The notes beneath the pieces were generated by a model. It saw nothing but the letters and a program-made list of their open reading frames with translations. It searched no databases and was not told where the DNA came from. Below, piece after piece: positions 22,979 to 31,104 of a DNA stretch of 64,000 nucleotides. This stretch comes from Bog-473 sp963745665 (GTDB lineage: Bacteria > Actinomycetota > Acidimicrobiia > Acidimicrobiales > RAAP-2): positions 124,001-188,000 of the forward strand of contig CAVUYE010000001.1 in the NCBI GenBank assembly GCA_963745665.1, written 5' to 3'. The translations under genes were made by a program, and so were the position numbers. Each line of letters starts with the position of its first letter. The first letter of the stretch is position 1.

Positions 22979-23897
22979 GTGCGGCCGTTTCGCTTTGGCT
23001 TCCAGGTAGCTGAGTGCTCCGCCGATGAGCTGCGCTCACAGGCCCGAGCGGCTGAAGTAGCCGGCTTTGACGTCATGCACTCATGGGATCACGTCGTGGA
23101 CGGATGGTCACCTCTGACACCCTTGATGGCTATCGCCGATTGCACGACGACTCTCCGCATCGGCCCGCTCGTTCTGAACAACGACTTTCACCACCCGGTC
23201 CATCTGGCCCAAGAACTGACCAGCTTGGATCATCTGAGCGGGGGTCGCCTCGAAGTAGGGCTTTGAGCAGGACATTCCTTCACCGAGTACAAGGCCATCG
23301 GCCAGGCATTTCGATCCACCCGCAGTTCGCAAGGCGCGGCTGGCGGAGTCGGTCGAGATCCTCCGTCGGCTCCTCAATGGCGAAGCTGTGACCTACCACG
23401 GAGAGCACTACAACATCGACAACGTGCGGACCCTTCGCTCACTGCAAGACCAGGTTCCCCTCCTGGTCGGCGTAAACGGCAAACGGGCGCTCGCTCATGC
23501 GGCCCGCCATGCCGACATCATCGGACTCACGATGCTCGGTCGCACTCTCGAAGACGGTCAGCGCCATGAGGCCCGCTGGGAGCCAGAGCGACTCGACGCC
23601 ACGGTCAACCACATCAGCGAGCAGGCTGGGGAGCGCTGGGGCGAGATGGAACTCAACGTGCTTGTGCAAGCCGTGGTAGTCACGAATAGCCGGCGGAAGG
23701 CAGCCGAACAAGTCGTTTCCCGAGTTCCCGGTCTGAGCGTTGACGATGCTCTGAGCACGCCGTTTTTGGCCATCGGGACCCACGACGAGATCGCCGATCA
23801 CCTTGTGGCGTGCCGGGATCGCTGGGGAATCTCCTACTTCAGCGTTCGAGATATTGGTGGATTCGTCCCAGTGATCTCGAGGCTCAAAGGCATCTAG
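22979..23897 (+). pseudogene. LLM-class (F420-type) oxidoreductase, broken twice
   Basis: GTG at 22979 opens RPFRFGFQVAECSADELRSQ, DHVVDGWSPLTPLMAIADCT and RIGPLVLNNDFHHPVHLAQE, a standard luciferase-like F420 monooxygenase N-terminus. TGA at 23264-23266 replaces the Gly codon of the expected GLGAGHSFTEY. About 45 bp on, one extra C shifts the frame (between AF and DPPAVRKARLAESVEILRR). From 23388 the C-terminal part reads cleanly (YHGEHYNIDNVRTLRSLQDQ to VISRLKGI). The gene is therefore non-functional as written. It lies right of element 2. Confidence 0.9.
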
Positions 23898-24053
23898 GAG
23901 GTATCCCCGATGTGCCAGGGCAGGGGAGGGTTCGAACCCCAGCGTTGCGGAGTGTCCCCCAGCGCAATCTGCTCCCGAGGATAGATGGAGTTCTCGTCGG
24001 ATGGGGGACGGACCCAAACCCCGACTGGAGAGTCATGCCGTGGTCACGCCCAT

Positions 24054-24075
24054 AACCGGCGTTTTAGGGGGCACC
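24054..24075 (+). repeat. Array repeat
   Basis: AACCGGCGTTTTAGGGGGCA then CC. It lies between convergent genes. The preceding ATAACCGGCG resembles the junction outside the recombinase element and might be an old scar. Confidence 0.6.
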
Positions 24076-24110
24076 AGCCCACCGCAGGGCCACGCCACCG
24101 CCTGCGACCC

Positions 24111-24908
24111 TCAGGAACGATCATCTTCGTTGACGCCGAGTTGAATCGCCATCGCGACGGGGGACAGTCGAGGACCATCGAGATTCAGTCCATTCGAGAC
24201 CGCTATTGGTGGTTGAGCTAAGAATCTGGGCTGATCACCACGGTGCGGCCAACTGGCTGCATGCACCAAGAATGGGTGACACACGAACACGTCACCAGCG
24301 GAGCCGGTTGCGAAGACCTCGCCGTTCTTCGAAGCTGGGAGTGGGATCTTCGAATCTTGGCCTTCGTAAGGACCAGGCAGTCCCTCCTCTCCTGCGGGAG
24401 CGAGCAGCCGTGCCATCTCGACATGAGAGCCTGGGAGCAGGCGACTCGGAGCATCATCCATTCCCACGTCAGAGACTAGGCATAACAAGAGCAACCCTCT
24501 TTCCCTTGATCGGTAGTTTACAAACCAGCGGGCATCACCTGGTGGTTGGAAGCTCGAATCAATGTGCCACCCGGCATCCCCAGGATCCTCCTGGCTCGGG
24601 AATCTGATGACGAATGCTCCCAAGTTGGGCCGAGCCTGCCAGGGATCCGGGTTGACCAATTGGGCAACGGCGTCGAGCAAGAGCGGGGCGTTCGCCGCCT
24701 GCCTGAAGCAATCTCCCGTCGGCACACCCCTCACAACTGGTCGCCGCCACGTCTCTGGGCTCGCAAGGTCGATGCCAAGCTGCTGTGCTGCCGAGCACCG
24801 ACACTCCTCAGCCAGTTCCGCCGGAAAGGCGTATCGAACTACGAGGTAGCCCTCCGTGATGAAACGCTCCAGTTCCGGTGGCTTCAGCACCCCACCATTC
24901 TGATGCAT
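24111..24908 (-). CDS. Phytanoyl-CoA dioxygenase (PhyH) family protein
   Basis: This is a 265-residue Fe(II)/2-oxoglutarate oxygenase. The facial triad is His-x-Asp in DAGWHIDSSFQPPGD and a distal His in VCHPFLVHAASWPHRGDQPR, where the Arg would bind 2-oxoglutarate. The family's LLPGSHVEMARLLAPAGEEG stretch is present. The N-terminus is ERFITEGYLVVRYAFP. The substrate is unknown; such enzymes hydroxylate or halogenate small molecules. Two more PhyH proteins are at 32269 and 60822. The start codon lies inside the array repeat at 24906. Confidence 0.92.
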   Translation of the reverse strand: MHQNGGVLKPPELERFITEGYLVVRYAFPAELAEECRCSAAQQLGIDLASPETWRRPVVRGVPTGDCFRQAANAPLLLDAVAQLVNPDPWQARPNLGAFVIRFPSQEDPGDAGWHIDSSFQPPGDARWFVNYRSRERGLLLLCLVSDVGMDDAPSRLLPGSHVEMARLLAPAGEEGLPGPYEGQDSKIPLPASKNGEVFATGSAGDVFVCHPFLVHAASWPHRGDQPRFLAQPPIAVSNGLNLDGPRLSPVAMAIQLGVNEDDRS

Positions 24909-24934
24909 CCCACCGTCCCGTCGAACGGGGACAC
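24906..24934 (+). repeat. Array repeat overlapping a start codon
   Basis: CATCCCACCGTCCCGTCGAA then CGGGGACAC. Its first three bases are the complement of the PhyH ATG, so the repeat defines the unit edge precisely. Confidence 0.75.
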
Positions 24935-24974
24935 TGTTGCGGTGCGCAAGTTGTGGGACCGACCTGCTCCCTAC

Positions 24975-26120
24975 TCAGTTCGACCAGGGCACCCTCAAGA
25001 GATAGGCGGCGTTTCCTCCGAAGAAGCCTGCGGAGCCCTCCTCCAGCACGAGCCCCGAGGCTTTGTAGTCCTCGATGGCGGTAAACGTCCCCTCGGTATG
25101 GGGATAGTCACTGCACGCCATGAAGATGTCCCCGGAGTGTGCCATCAGTCGGTGTGGCTGCTCGTACGAGAAAGCTGCAACCCGCACCTGACGTCGGAAG
25201 TATTCGCTTGGCATGAGCGAGAGCCCCGTAGATTCCCCATTGAAGCGGGCCGTGTGGCGGTACCCACCATCCATCATCTGGAGGTGCTGGGGCACCCACG
25301 TCGCGGATAGTTCCATGATGCCCATACGAAGATCTGGGTAGCGCTCCAGAACACCGTTCAGGATCAGGTCGGTCATCGCGAGCGCTGCACTCGTGTAAAT
25401 GAAGACAACGCTAAGCGGTGTGATCCCCCCCTCCATATCCTCTCCGTACCACGCCTCATCGAATGGGCGAGCTTGATTGGCGACGTGGAACACCGGAGTG
25501 ATCCCGTGGTCCACGAATGCAGCCCAAGCGCGGTCGAGCTCAGGGTGCGACAAGGGCAGCCCGTCCACTAACGACGGCGCGATCAAGGCCAGACGGATTC
25601 CGCCGTCGGCCAGCGTCGCCAACTGAGCTTCAAGCCATGCCAGATTCCGAAGACTCAGGTGGGCGACCGGATAGAGCCGCCCTCCACCTTTGGCGGCGAT
25701 ATCCACGATCCAACGGTTCCACGCGGTCATGTTGGCCAGCGTGGCGCGCAAATCATGCTGGAGAGGTCGCTCCCAACTTATCCCGTAGTTCGGAAACATG
25801 ATCGAGGCGTCGAAACCAGCTCGATCTAGCTGAAGGAGGCGAGCCTCTGGGTCGGAGTAGCTCGCCGTGAACTCGTCAAGGTCGAAATCCGCGGGCAAGC
25901 CATCCAACAAGCGCTGCCGAAAAACGCCGATACCGTCGACGTCACCCGGCCGATGTGGGCCGCCCAAACTCAGGCGACGATCACCGAACATCAACCAGCT
26001 ATAACCGAGGTCGTCTTTTGTCATGTGCAGTGCAACGTCGCGATCCGCCGGGTCGACGTACTCCTGCCACATTCCAGACGGCTCAAAGAGGTGGGTGTCG
26101 GAGTCGATGAGCAGGTTCAC
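24975..26120 (-). CDS. Amidohydrolase-family (PF04909 type) metal-dependent hydrolase
   Basis: This is a 381-residue protein from GTG at 26120 (VNLLIDSDTHLFEPSGMWQE). The DxHxxEP metal motif is at the N-terminus. ITPVFHVANQ, LMAHSGDIFMACSDYPHTEG and the C-terminal EDYKASGLVLEE follow the TIM-barrel order of the amidohydrolase_2/ACMSD group, which performs hydrolysis or decarboxylation of carboxylated compounds. A longer start at 26243 would add a basic, non-conserved leader. It is related in family to the enzyme at 39958 in the catabolic island. Confidence 0.9.
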   Translation of the reverse strand: MNLLIDSDTHLFEPSGMWQEYVDPADRDVALHMTKDDLGYSWLMFGDRRLSLGGPHRPGDVDGIGVFRQRLLDGLPADFDLDEFTASYSDPEARLLQLDRAGFDASIMFPNYGISWERPLQHDLRATLANMTAWNRWIVDIAAKGGGRLYPVAHLSLRNLAWLEAQLATLADGGIRLALIAPSLVDGLPLSHPELDRAWAAFVDHGITPVFHVANQARPFDEAWYGEDMEGGITPLSVVFIYTSAALAMTDLILNGVLERYPDLRMGIMELSATWVPQHLQMMDGGYRHTARFNGESTGLSLMPSEYFRRQVRVAAFSYEQPHRLMAHSGDIFMACSDYPHTEGTFTAIEDYKASGLVLEEGSAGFFGGNAAYLLRVPWSN

Positions 26121-26289
26121 TGCGCCCCCTATCCAAACGCTCAGCCATGAACGGGAGCGTTTGGAAAGACCATACCGCCGTATTGCGGATATGGCTCGAA
26201 GAGAGCCCCAGTACCCGTGGCCGGGTGGTCCTTCTCTTCCCACCGTGATCGGACGAGGTCTGTCGCACTCGAGGCCGCCTGAGGACGCA

Positions 26290-26307
26290 GGCGAACTGGG
26301 TCACCCC
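26290..26307 (+). repeat. Array repeat, right arm only
   Basis: GGCGAACTGGGTCACCCC lies between two leftward genes. Confidence 0.45.
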
Positions 26308-26328
26308 TCGGTCCGACCTGGTATATGC

Positions 26329-26496
26329 CTAACGGGGGTCTAATGCCTCAGCAGCGTTTTCTAGGGCGTGAATCCGTCGGCTCAGGAGGTCCCATCGATC
26401 CTTATCCAGCTCGGTGTTCCTCTGCCCCGTCGTGGTGCGTGCCTCCTTACGAAGCCTCTTCGCCAGTTCGACCAGCCGCTCGTCCTTGTCTGTCAT
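26329..26496 (-). CDS. Small helical hypothetical protein (55 aa)
   Basis: The minus strand encodes MTDKDERLVELAKRLRKEAR, then TTTGQRNTELDKDRWDLLSR, then RIHALENAAEALDPR. It is highly charged, probably a helix-loop-helix or short coiled coil. It begins 16 nt downstream of the GntR stop, in the same direction, so the two probably form one transcript. The function is unknown; it could be a small partner of the regulator or of the membrane protein encoded divergently. Confidence 0.55.
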   Translation of the reverse strand: MTDKDERLVELAKRLRKEARTTTGQRNTELDKDRWDLLSRRIHALENAAEALDPR

Positions 26497-26511
26497 CGTC
26501 TGAGCCCACCA

Positions 26512-26871
26512 TCATGGAATGCCCGAAATTAACTCGATGATGTCCTCTCGCCTATAACCGTGAAAACGAGCGAACTCCATCAACTCGCGCACCTTCTCAA
26601 GAACTGCACTTTTCTCCGGTGTACCCGAGACCGTGATCCCACGTCCGCGGGTGAACTCCAAGAGGCCTTCATCGCGCAGAATGTGCATTGCTCGCAGCAC
26701 CGTGTTCTTGTTGACCCCCAGTACGGCCGCGATGTCCTTCACCAAAGGGAGCCGGTCTCCCGGCCCTGCCTCGCCCTCGGCGATGGCGCGTCGAATCTCC
26801 GCTGCCACTTGGTCGTGTAAGGGCGTGGGCTCTGATCGGTCGATGTTGACATGGATCATGGTACTAGCCAT
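26512..26871 (-). CDS. GntR-family regulator, YtrA subfamily
   Basis: This is a 119-residue protein from the ATG at 26871 (an internal ATG at 26859 is an alternative). The N-terminal winged helix is EPTPLHDQVAAEIRRAIAEG, LPLVKDIAAVLGVNKNTVLR and LLEFTRGRGITVSG. The short C-terminal dimerisation tail (VLEKVRELMEFARFHGYRRE) without a ligand domain is typical of the YtrA group, which usually controls neighbouring membrane or ABC proteins. It is divergent from the membrane-anchored gene at 26907, and an inverted repeat overlaps its start. Confidence 0.92.
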   Translation of the reverse strand: MASTMIHVNIDRSEPTPLHDQVAAEIRRAIAEGEAGPGDRLPLVKDIAAVLGVNKNTVLRAMHILRDEGLLEFTRGRGITVSGTPEKSAVLEKVRELMEFARFHGYRREDIIELISGIP

Positions 26872-26875
26872 AGTA
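26862..26875. promoter_or_regulatory. Candidate GntR operator
   Basis: TACTA-GCCA-TAGTA is a perfect 5-bp inverted repeat with a 4-nt centre. It covers the GntR start codon and lies in the short gap to the divergent gene at 26907. Its position suggests autoregulation and joint control. Confidence 0.5.
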
Positions 26876-26906
26876 GTCCTGTGATGGAATGCTTGGCGAG
26901 GAGACG

Positions 26907-27968
26907 ATGACCACCACCGACGCACCGAGGACAGCCTCTTCGGAGACGCAGGTCCTCTTTCCAGAAGCCCGTCAGCGACGGCACCGTCGGTGGGTGATCG
27001 GGATCGCGGTGCTGGTTGTCGTCGCAGGCGCGGGATTGGCCCTGCTCCTTTCCTACGGTTCCAACGCCACTAACCCAAGCGTCCGACGCGTCGGCCTGCC
27101 GAGGTGGGCGCCGTCACTGGCGAGACCTAAGCCAGCTCCAACAGTCTTCGTAGCGGGCGATGGGAATGGCGGTGTTGGCGTGTACTCGACCACCAGCGGC
27201 CATCTCATCCGCACTCTGAGCCCTCAAACCTCAGGAGGTCCTGACCAGCAGATCGTGCTCAGCAAGGATCGTAAGTCCGTCTACTTCGCCCAACCCTCGG
27301 GACCATGCAGCGGGCAAATCCTCAGTGGCCCAGTCTCCGGGACCATTGCACCCGCGGTTGTCATCTCAGCGCCGGGAGACCTTGCACTCGCACCATCGCC
27401 GAGTCCAGTGTCAGATGAAGTCGCCTGGGTGGGTGCCACCTGTGGTCCCAGCGGCACCACGTCGAGTTCCAATCTTTACGTGACCGACTTGGGTACGCGT
27501 GTCACAAGTGACCTCGGGGGCTATTCTGGCCAGGTCAGCGACACCGAGATTGGGTGGAGTCCCAATGGGGAACTCCTCGCCGTGCAGAGCGGGTCGACGG
27601 TGGAAGTGCTTCATGTAACGAATCCCTCGCCCGAGTCCGATTCGGCGCTGAAAGTTTCCGCTGGCTGTCGACTGGCGAGCCCCGCCTTTCTGACAGAAGC
27701 GCAGATCGCGGCAATCCAGACCTGTTATGACTCTGCCGGAGAGCTGCTTACCAGCGGCGCTCTCGTATTCAGCACTGCTACCAGAAGGCCGGTGGCACTG
27801 ATCGCGTCAGCACCGCAAGGTTCAACTTTTCAGGGGTTGTCCATTGACTCTTCCGGGCAGCACATCTTGCTCGGCGTCGTGAACGCGATGGGGGCGGAAG
27901 ACGTGCAGGTGGAATCGGGAAGGCTCGTCGCAGTTGGTCAGCATCCTCCGACAGATGCTCAGTGGTGA
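26907..27968 (+). CDS. Membrane-anchored beta-propeller-like protein
   Basis: This is a 353-residue protein from the ATG at 26907 with GGCGAGGAG upstream. A cytoplasmic N-terminal tail (basic QRRHRR) precedes one membrane helix, WVIGIAVLVVVAGAGLALLL (about 29-48). The outside domain is built of short WD/TolB-like blades: VFVAGDGNGGVGVYSTTSGH, IVLSKDRKSVYFAQPSGP, EIGWSPNGELLAVQSGSTVE and SIDSSGQHILLGVVNAMG. It is probably an envelope sensor or binding protein. It is divergent from, and probably regulated by, the GntR protein at 26512. Confidence 0.75.
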   Translation: MTTTDAPRTASSETQVLFPEARQRRHRRWVIGIAVLVVVAGAGLALLLSYGSNATNPSVRRVGLPRWAPSLARPKPAPTVFVAGDGNGGVGVYSTTSGHLIRTLSPQTSGGPDQQIVLSKDRKSVYFAQPSGPCSGQILSGPVSGTIAPAVVISAPGDLALAPSPSPVSDEVAWVGATCGPSGTTSSSNLYVTDLGTRVTSDLGGYSGQVSDTEIGWSPNGELLAVQSGSTVEVLHVTNPSPESDSALKVSAGCRLASPAFLTEAQIAAIQTCYDSAGELLTSGALVFSTATRRPVALIASAPQGSTFQGLSIDSSGQHILLGVVNAMGAEDVQVESGRLVAVGQHPPTDAQW

Positions 27969-28220
27969 GTGCCCGGCTCGGGACGCCGCGATGGGCCTGA
28001 GAACTCAAGGCGAATCTGTTCTATCGGCGCCGGTGAGCAGCGTCTCGAGCCCTAACCGTTGATTCGTTTATTGCTGAGCCCACGGCTTTCCACCTGGCTC
28101 ATAGGGTGCGGATCGAGAGCTGACCGTCCGGGAGTGCCGGTACCGAGCGGGACTTAGTCGGCTCCACGGCTGACCCCGATGTGCCTGTGGCGCTCCCGGC
28201 ATGAGGCATTGCCTCCCAGA
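27969..28220. other. Gene-free stretch before IS256 copy 2
   Basis: It holds one array repeat (28122-28153) and the left target duplication CTCCCAGA at 28213-28220. No convincing coding sequence or RNA was seen. Confidence 0.5.
28122..28153 (+). repeat. Array repeat, long-loop variant
   Basis: GACCGTCCGGGAGTGCCGGT then ACCGAGCGGGAC. Compare 35056, which has the same inserted TGCCGGT-ACCG segment. Confidence 0.6.
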
Positions 28221-29636
28221 GGTCAAGTCCACGCACGTGGTGTAAGACGCCCCACCGCACCAATCTCGTGATTGATCAGCTGGCAGCTTCGAGTTCTGCG
28301 TTCACCTCCTTGTCGATCGGCTCGCCGGGGAGGACGCGGAGTCGGGCCTTGGCGAGGGACTCGGTGCTCATGTAGCGACGGGCGATGGCCCACTCGTCGT
28401 GTTGCTCGGCGAGCACGGCGCCGGCGAGGCGGATGAGGGCGGGACGGTTGGGGAAGATGCCGACCACGTCGGTGCGCCGACGCAGCTCCTTGTTGAGACG
28501 CTCCTGGTTGTTATTGGACCAGATCTGGCGCCAGTGTTCGACGGGGAAGCTGGCGAAGGCCAACAGGTCGGCCTGGGCGTCGATGAGGAACTCGGCGGCG
28601 GCGGGGAACTGGTCCTCGAGCTGGTCGATGACCCGGGCGAACTGGGCGGTGACCTGGGTGGCGTCGGACTGGGCGAAGACCGTGCGCACCAGGGTCCCCA
28701 CCATGGACTGGGCCGCCTTGGGGACCCGGGTCAACAAGTTGCGCATGGCGTGGGTCCGACACCTCTGCCAGGTGGCTCCGGGGAGCACCGCCGCGATGGC
28801 GTTCTTGAGGCCTTGGTGCGAGTCGGAGATGACGAGGGCCACGCCCGAGAGCCCTCGGGCCACCAGGCCGCGGAAGAACGCCGTCCACCCCGCCCCGTCC
28901 TCGGTGGTGAACACGTCGACGCCGAGGATCTCGCGATGACCCTCCGCGTTGACGCCGGTGGCGATGACGGTCGCCACGCTGACGACGCGGCCACCCTCCC
29001 TCACCTTGTGGAACAGGGCGTCGAGCCAGACGTAGGTGTAGGGACCGGCATCGAGGGGCCGGTTCCTGAACTCGGCCACCCGGGCGTCGAGGTTCTTGGC
29101 CAGCTCTGAGACCTGGGACTTGGACATCCCGTCGATCCCCATGGCGCGCACCAGGTCGTCGACCCTCCTGGTGGACACCCCCTCGACGTAGGCCTGGCAG
29201 ACCACGCTGACCAGGGCCTGCTCGGCCCGCCGACGCGGCTCGAGCAGGGACGGCAAGTAGCTCCCCTTGCGCAACTTCGGGATGTCCAGGTCGATCGTCC
29301 CGGCTCTGGTGTCCCAGCGCCTCGAACGGTGCCCGTTGCGGCTGTTGACCCTGCTCTCGGTGCGCTCGCCGTAGCCCGCCCCGCAGAGCAGGTCGACGTC
29401 GGCGTCCATGAGCAGCTCGGCTGCCATCTTCACCATCTCTCCAAGCAGGTCGGATCCCGCAGGACTCTCCAGGTACTTGCGCACGAGCTCGCCCGCGCCC
29501 ATCGTGTTGGTGACTTCCACCGCATCTTCTCCTTCGCGTTCTTTCGACGGAACTTGAAGATTGATGCGGTGGTCGTCGCGTCTGGGGGACCCTCAGGCCG
29601 GGCTACCCCTCGTACACCACTCTGGCGGACTCAACT
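28221..29636 (-). mobile_element. IS256-family insertion sequence, copy 2
   Basis: It has the same length, ends and orientation as copy 1. It is flanked by an 8-bp target duplication, CTCCCAGA (28213-28220 and 29637-29644). It differs from copy 1 at a few bases, including a one-base indel near the right end (CGCGGTCCGGGG against CGCGTCTGGGG). Unlike copy 1, its target is not an obvious array repeat. Confidence 0.9.
28276..29520 (-). CDS. IS256-family transposase, copy 2
   Basis: This is a 414-residue protein nearly identical to the product at 13721. The DDE residues (Asp167, Asp233, Glu340) are intact. The two visible differences are NSRNGHRS instead of NSRDGHRS and TAFFRGL instead of TAFLRGL. 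Near-identity points to recent transposition inside this region. Confidence 0.97.
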   Translation of the reverse strand: MEVTNTMGAGELVRKYLESPAGSDLLGEMVKMAAELLMDADVDLLCGAGYGERTESRVNSRNGHRSRRWDTRAGTIDLDIPKLRKGSYLPSLLEPRRRAEQALVSVVCQAYVEGVSTRRVDDLVRAMGIDGMSKSQVSELAKNLDARVAEFRNRPLDAGPYTYVWLDALFHKVREGGRVVSVATVIATGVNAEGHREILGVDVFTTEDGAGWTAFFRGLVARGLSGVALVISDSHQGLKNAIAAVLPGATWQRCRTHAMRNLLTRVPKAAQSMVGTLVRTVFAQSDATQVTAQFARVIDQLEDQFPAAAEFLIDAQADLLAFASFPVEHWRQIWSNNNQERLNKELRRRTDVVGIFPNRPALIRLAGAVLAEQHDEWAIARRYMSTESLAKARLRVLPGEPIDKEVNAELEAAS

Positions 29637-29683
29637 CTCCCAGACAAGTCCGGACACCTGTCTCGTGGGACAATGACCCCTGT

Positions 29684-29794
29684 ATGGAAATGCTTTGCGC
29701 AGCCTGCGGATGCCTCGTAGACCGAGGAGAAGTCGTCGAGCGCTGCGGCAGGCCCGAATGCTGCTGCACGAGCCTCCCCGATAAGCGAACGTGA
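29684..29794 (+). CDS. Cys-rich mini-protein (36 aa), zinc-ribbon-like
   Basis: MEMLCAACGCLVDRGEVVER followed by CGRPECCCTSLPDKRT contains seven Cys: CxxCxC, then Cys, then three adjacent Cys. This is a typical small zinc- or metal-binding knuckle. Its stop overlaps the GTG of the next gene (GTGA), as for a coupled pair. It lies 40 bp right of IS256 copy 2. A longer frame starting inside the IS is not credible. Confidence 0.5.
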   Translation: MEMLCAACGCLVDRGEVVERCGRPECCCTSLPDKRT

Positions 29795-30005
29795 CCCCAC
29801 CCAACCCTGACGCTGCAGCTGGGCTGGTCCATGCGATTCACGGTGGCGACATCGAATCCGTCCGCCGTCTTATCGCCGCTTCCCCGGAGCTTGTCAACGG
29901 TCCCCTGGCAGACCGTCCAAGACTCGCAGCGCTTTGCACATCGTCACAGACTGGCCCAACACCTCCGCGAAGCTGGAGCTCTACGTCCCGACGCAACCTA
30001 CCTGA
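29791..30005 (+). pseudogene. Ankyrin-repeat protein, frameshifted and truncated
   Basis: GTG at 29791 opens AAGLVHAIHGGDIESVRRLI then AASPELVNGPLADR, one ankyrin helix pair. A one-base loss near 29,917 moves the continuation KTRSALHIVTDWPNTSAKLE into another frame, where a stop follows at 30003. Relatives of this type have several repeats, so the 3' part is also lost. It overlaps by 4 bp with the Cys-rich gene upstream. Confidence 0.7.
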
Positions 30006-30048
30006 GCAGAGACGCCGCTGATTACGCATTTGACTAGGAGCGGTGAAG

Positions 30049-30093
30049 GTGCCGAAGTGCCCACCGTGCCGGCGGCAATGTATGGGGGCAGGC
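30049..30093 (+). repeat. Array repeat, full length
   Basis: GTGCCGAAGTGCCCACCGTG, then CCGGCGGCAATG, then TATGGGGGCAGGC. It lies between convergent genes. Confidence 0.72.
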
Positions 30094-30139
30094 TGCCCCT
30101 CACGACTTGCAGGAGCCCTGCGATCCAGTCTGCGTGCGT

Positions 30140-30883
30140 CTAAGCCTCCGGGAGACGCCACACGCTGACATGCCAAGCGCTCTCACTTGTAAACGGCGAG
30201 CGATCCCACCAGCCCCATCGATGTTCCAGCCTCATTCCCGCGATCCGAGCCATCAGGTCCAACTCAGCCGGCCACACATATCGGAACGGCAGCGTGAATT
30301 CGCTGAAGCCGCCATCAGGAAGTCGGTTGAAGTGCCGCGAACGGGAGATCTGCTTGTGCGTGCGGTCAATGAAATCGTCGATGCCGATGTAATCCTCTGT
30401 CAATGCAAACGCGACACCGGAGTTGCCCAGTGGTAGCTGGCGAAGAGCTGGCACGCTGGTCTCTATTACGAAGCGGCCGCCGGGGCGAAGGTGCCGGGCA
30501 GCGTTTTCGAAACACGCCACCTGTTCGTCCTGCGTCGTCAGGTTCTGGATCGTGTTGAAGACCAGGTACACAAGGGAGAACTCGCCCTCCACTAATGTCA
30601 CGGCCATGTCGCCTTCGACCGCCGTAATATCGCTCGCCTCGGGTTTGGACCGCAGCACGTCGAGCATGTCTGCGGACAACTCGATCCCGGCGACCCGAAC
30701 ACCCCGGGCAGCCAAAGGGACGGCGACCCGGCCAGTCCCAATAGCGAACTCCATCGCCGCTCCACCGTCGGTCAACTCGACCAGACAATCGACGGTCGCT
30801 TCGAGAACGCGGTCGGTGAACATCCCCGTCCCAGGTTGGTCATAGGTTCTGGCGATCTCGCCGACGAATCGGTTTTCGGGCAC
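30140..30883 (-). CDS. SAM-dependent methyltransferase, class I
   Basis: The GTG at 30883 is preferred because the array repeat ends just upstream and family N-termini begin RFVGEIARTYDQPGTGMFTD; this gives 247 residues. GGAAMEFAIGTGRVAVPLAA is motif I, VAGIELSADMLDVLRSKP the acidic strand, and VYLVFNTIQNLTTQDEQVAC and LRPGGRFVIETSVPALR follow. The C-terminal SRSRHFNRLPDGGFSEFTLP and YVWPAELDLMARIAGM are typical of actinobacterial Methyltransferase_25 proteins. An ATG at 30976 is possible but would place coding sequence through the repeat. Confidence 0.9.
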   Translation of the reverse strand: MPENRFVGEIARTYDQPGTGMFTDRVLEATVDCLVELTDGGAAMEFAIGTGRVAVPLAARGVRVAGIELSADMLDVLRSKPEASDITAVEGDMAVTLVEGEFSLVYLVFNTIQNLTTQDEQVACFENAARHLRPGGRFVIETSVPALRQLPLGNSGVAFALTEDYIGIDDFIDRTHKQISRSRHFNRLPDGGFSEFTLPFRYVWPAELDLMARIAGMRLEHRWGWWDRSPFTSESAWHVSVWRLPEA

Positions 30884-30937
30884 ACTCCAGTTTGGTCCTA
30901 CCAGAGTCGACTTGCACGTCCCGCCCCTACCCCATAC

Positions 30938-30976
30938 GTGCCGAAGGGTGCGCTCCGGTCCGGCGTAAGGGGACAC
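30938..30976 (+). repeat. Array repeat
   Basis: GTGCCGAAGGGTGCGCTCCG then GTCCGGCGTAAGGGGACAC. Outer GTG and CAC can pair. It lies between divergent genes. Confidence 0.65.
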
Positions 30977-31104
30977 GCTCGCCGCAAGCTTGGCCCAACC
31001 ACTATCGAAAGTCGATTGCCCTCGCCAGCGTGAACCATCATGTGAAGCCTGGCGGGGAAACAGGACCCGCCGTACGCTCGCGTCTACGAGAAGAGGAGGT
31101 GTCC

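Noticed and set aside
23925..23940. tRNA T-arm-like sequence GGGTTCGAACCCC
   Set aside because: No acceptor stem, D-arm or anticodon arm can be fitted upstream, and the following bases do not form a 3' acceptor strand.
13667..29636. Composite transposon moved as one unit
   Set aside because: Each IS256 copy has its own distinct 8-bp target duplication, so they inserted separately; no duplication surrounds the whole segment.
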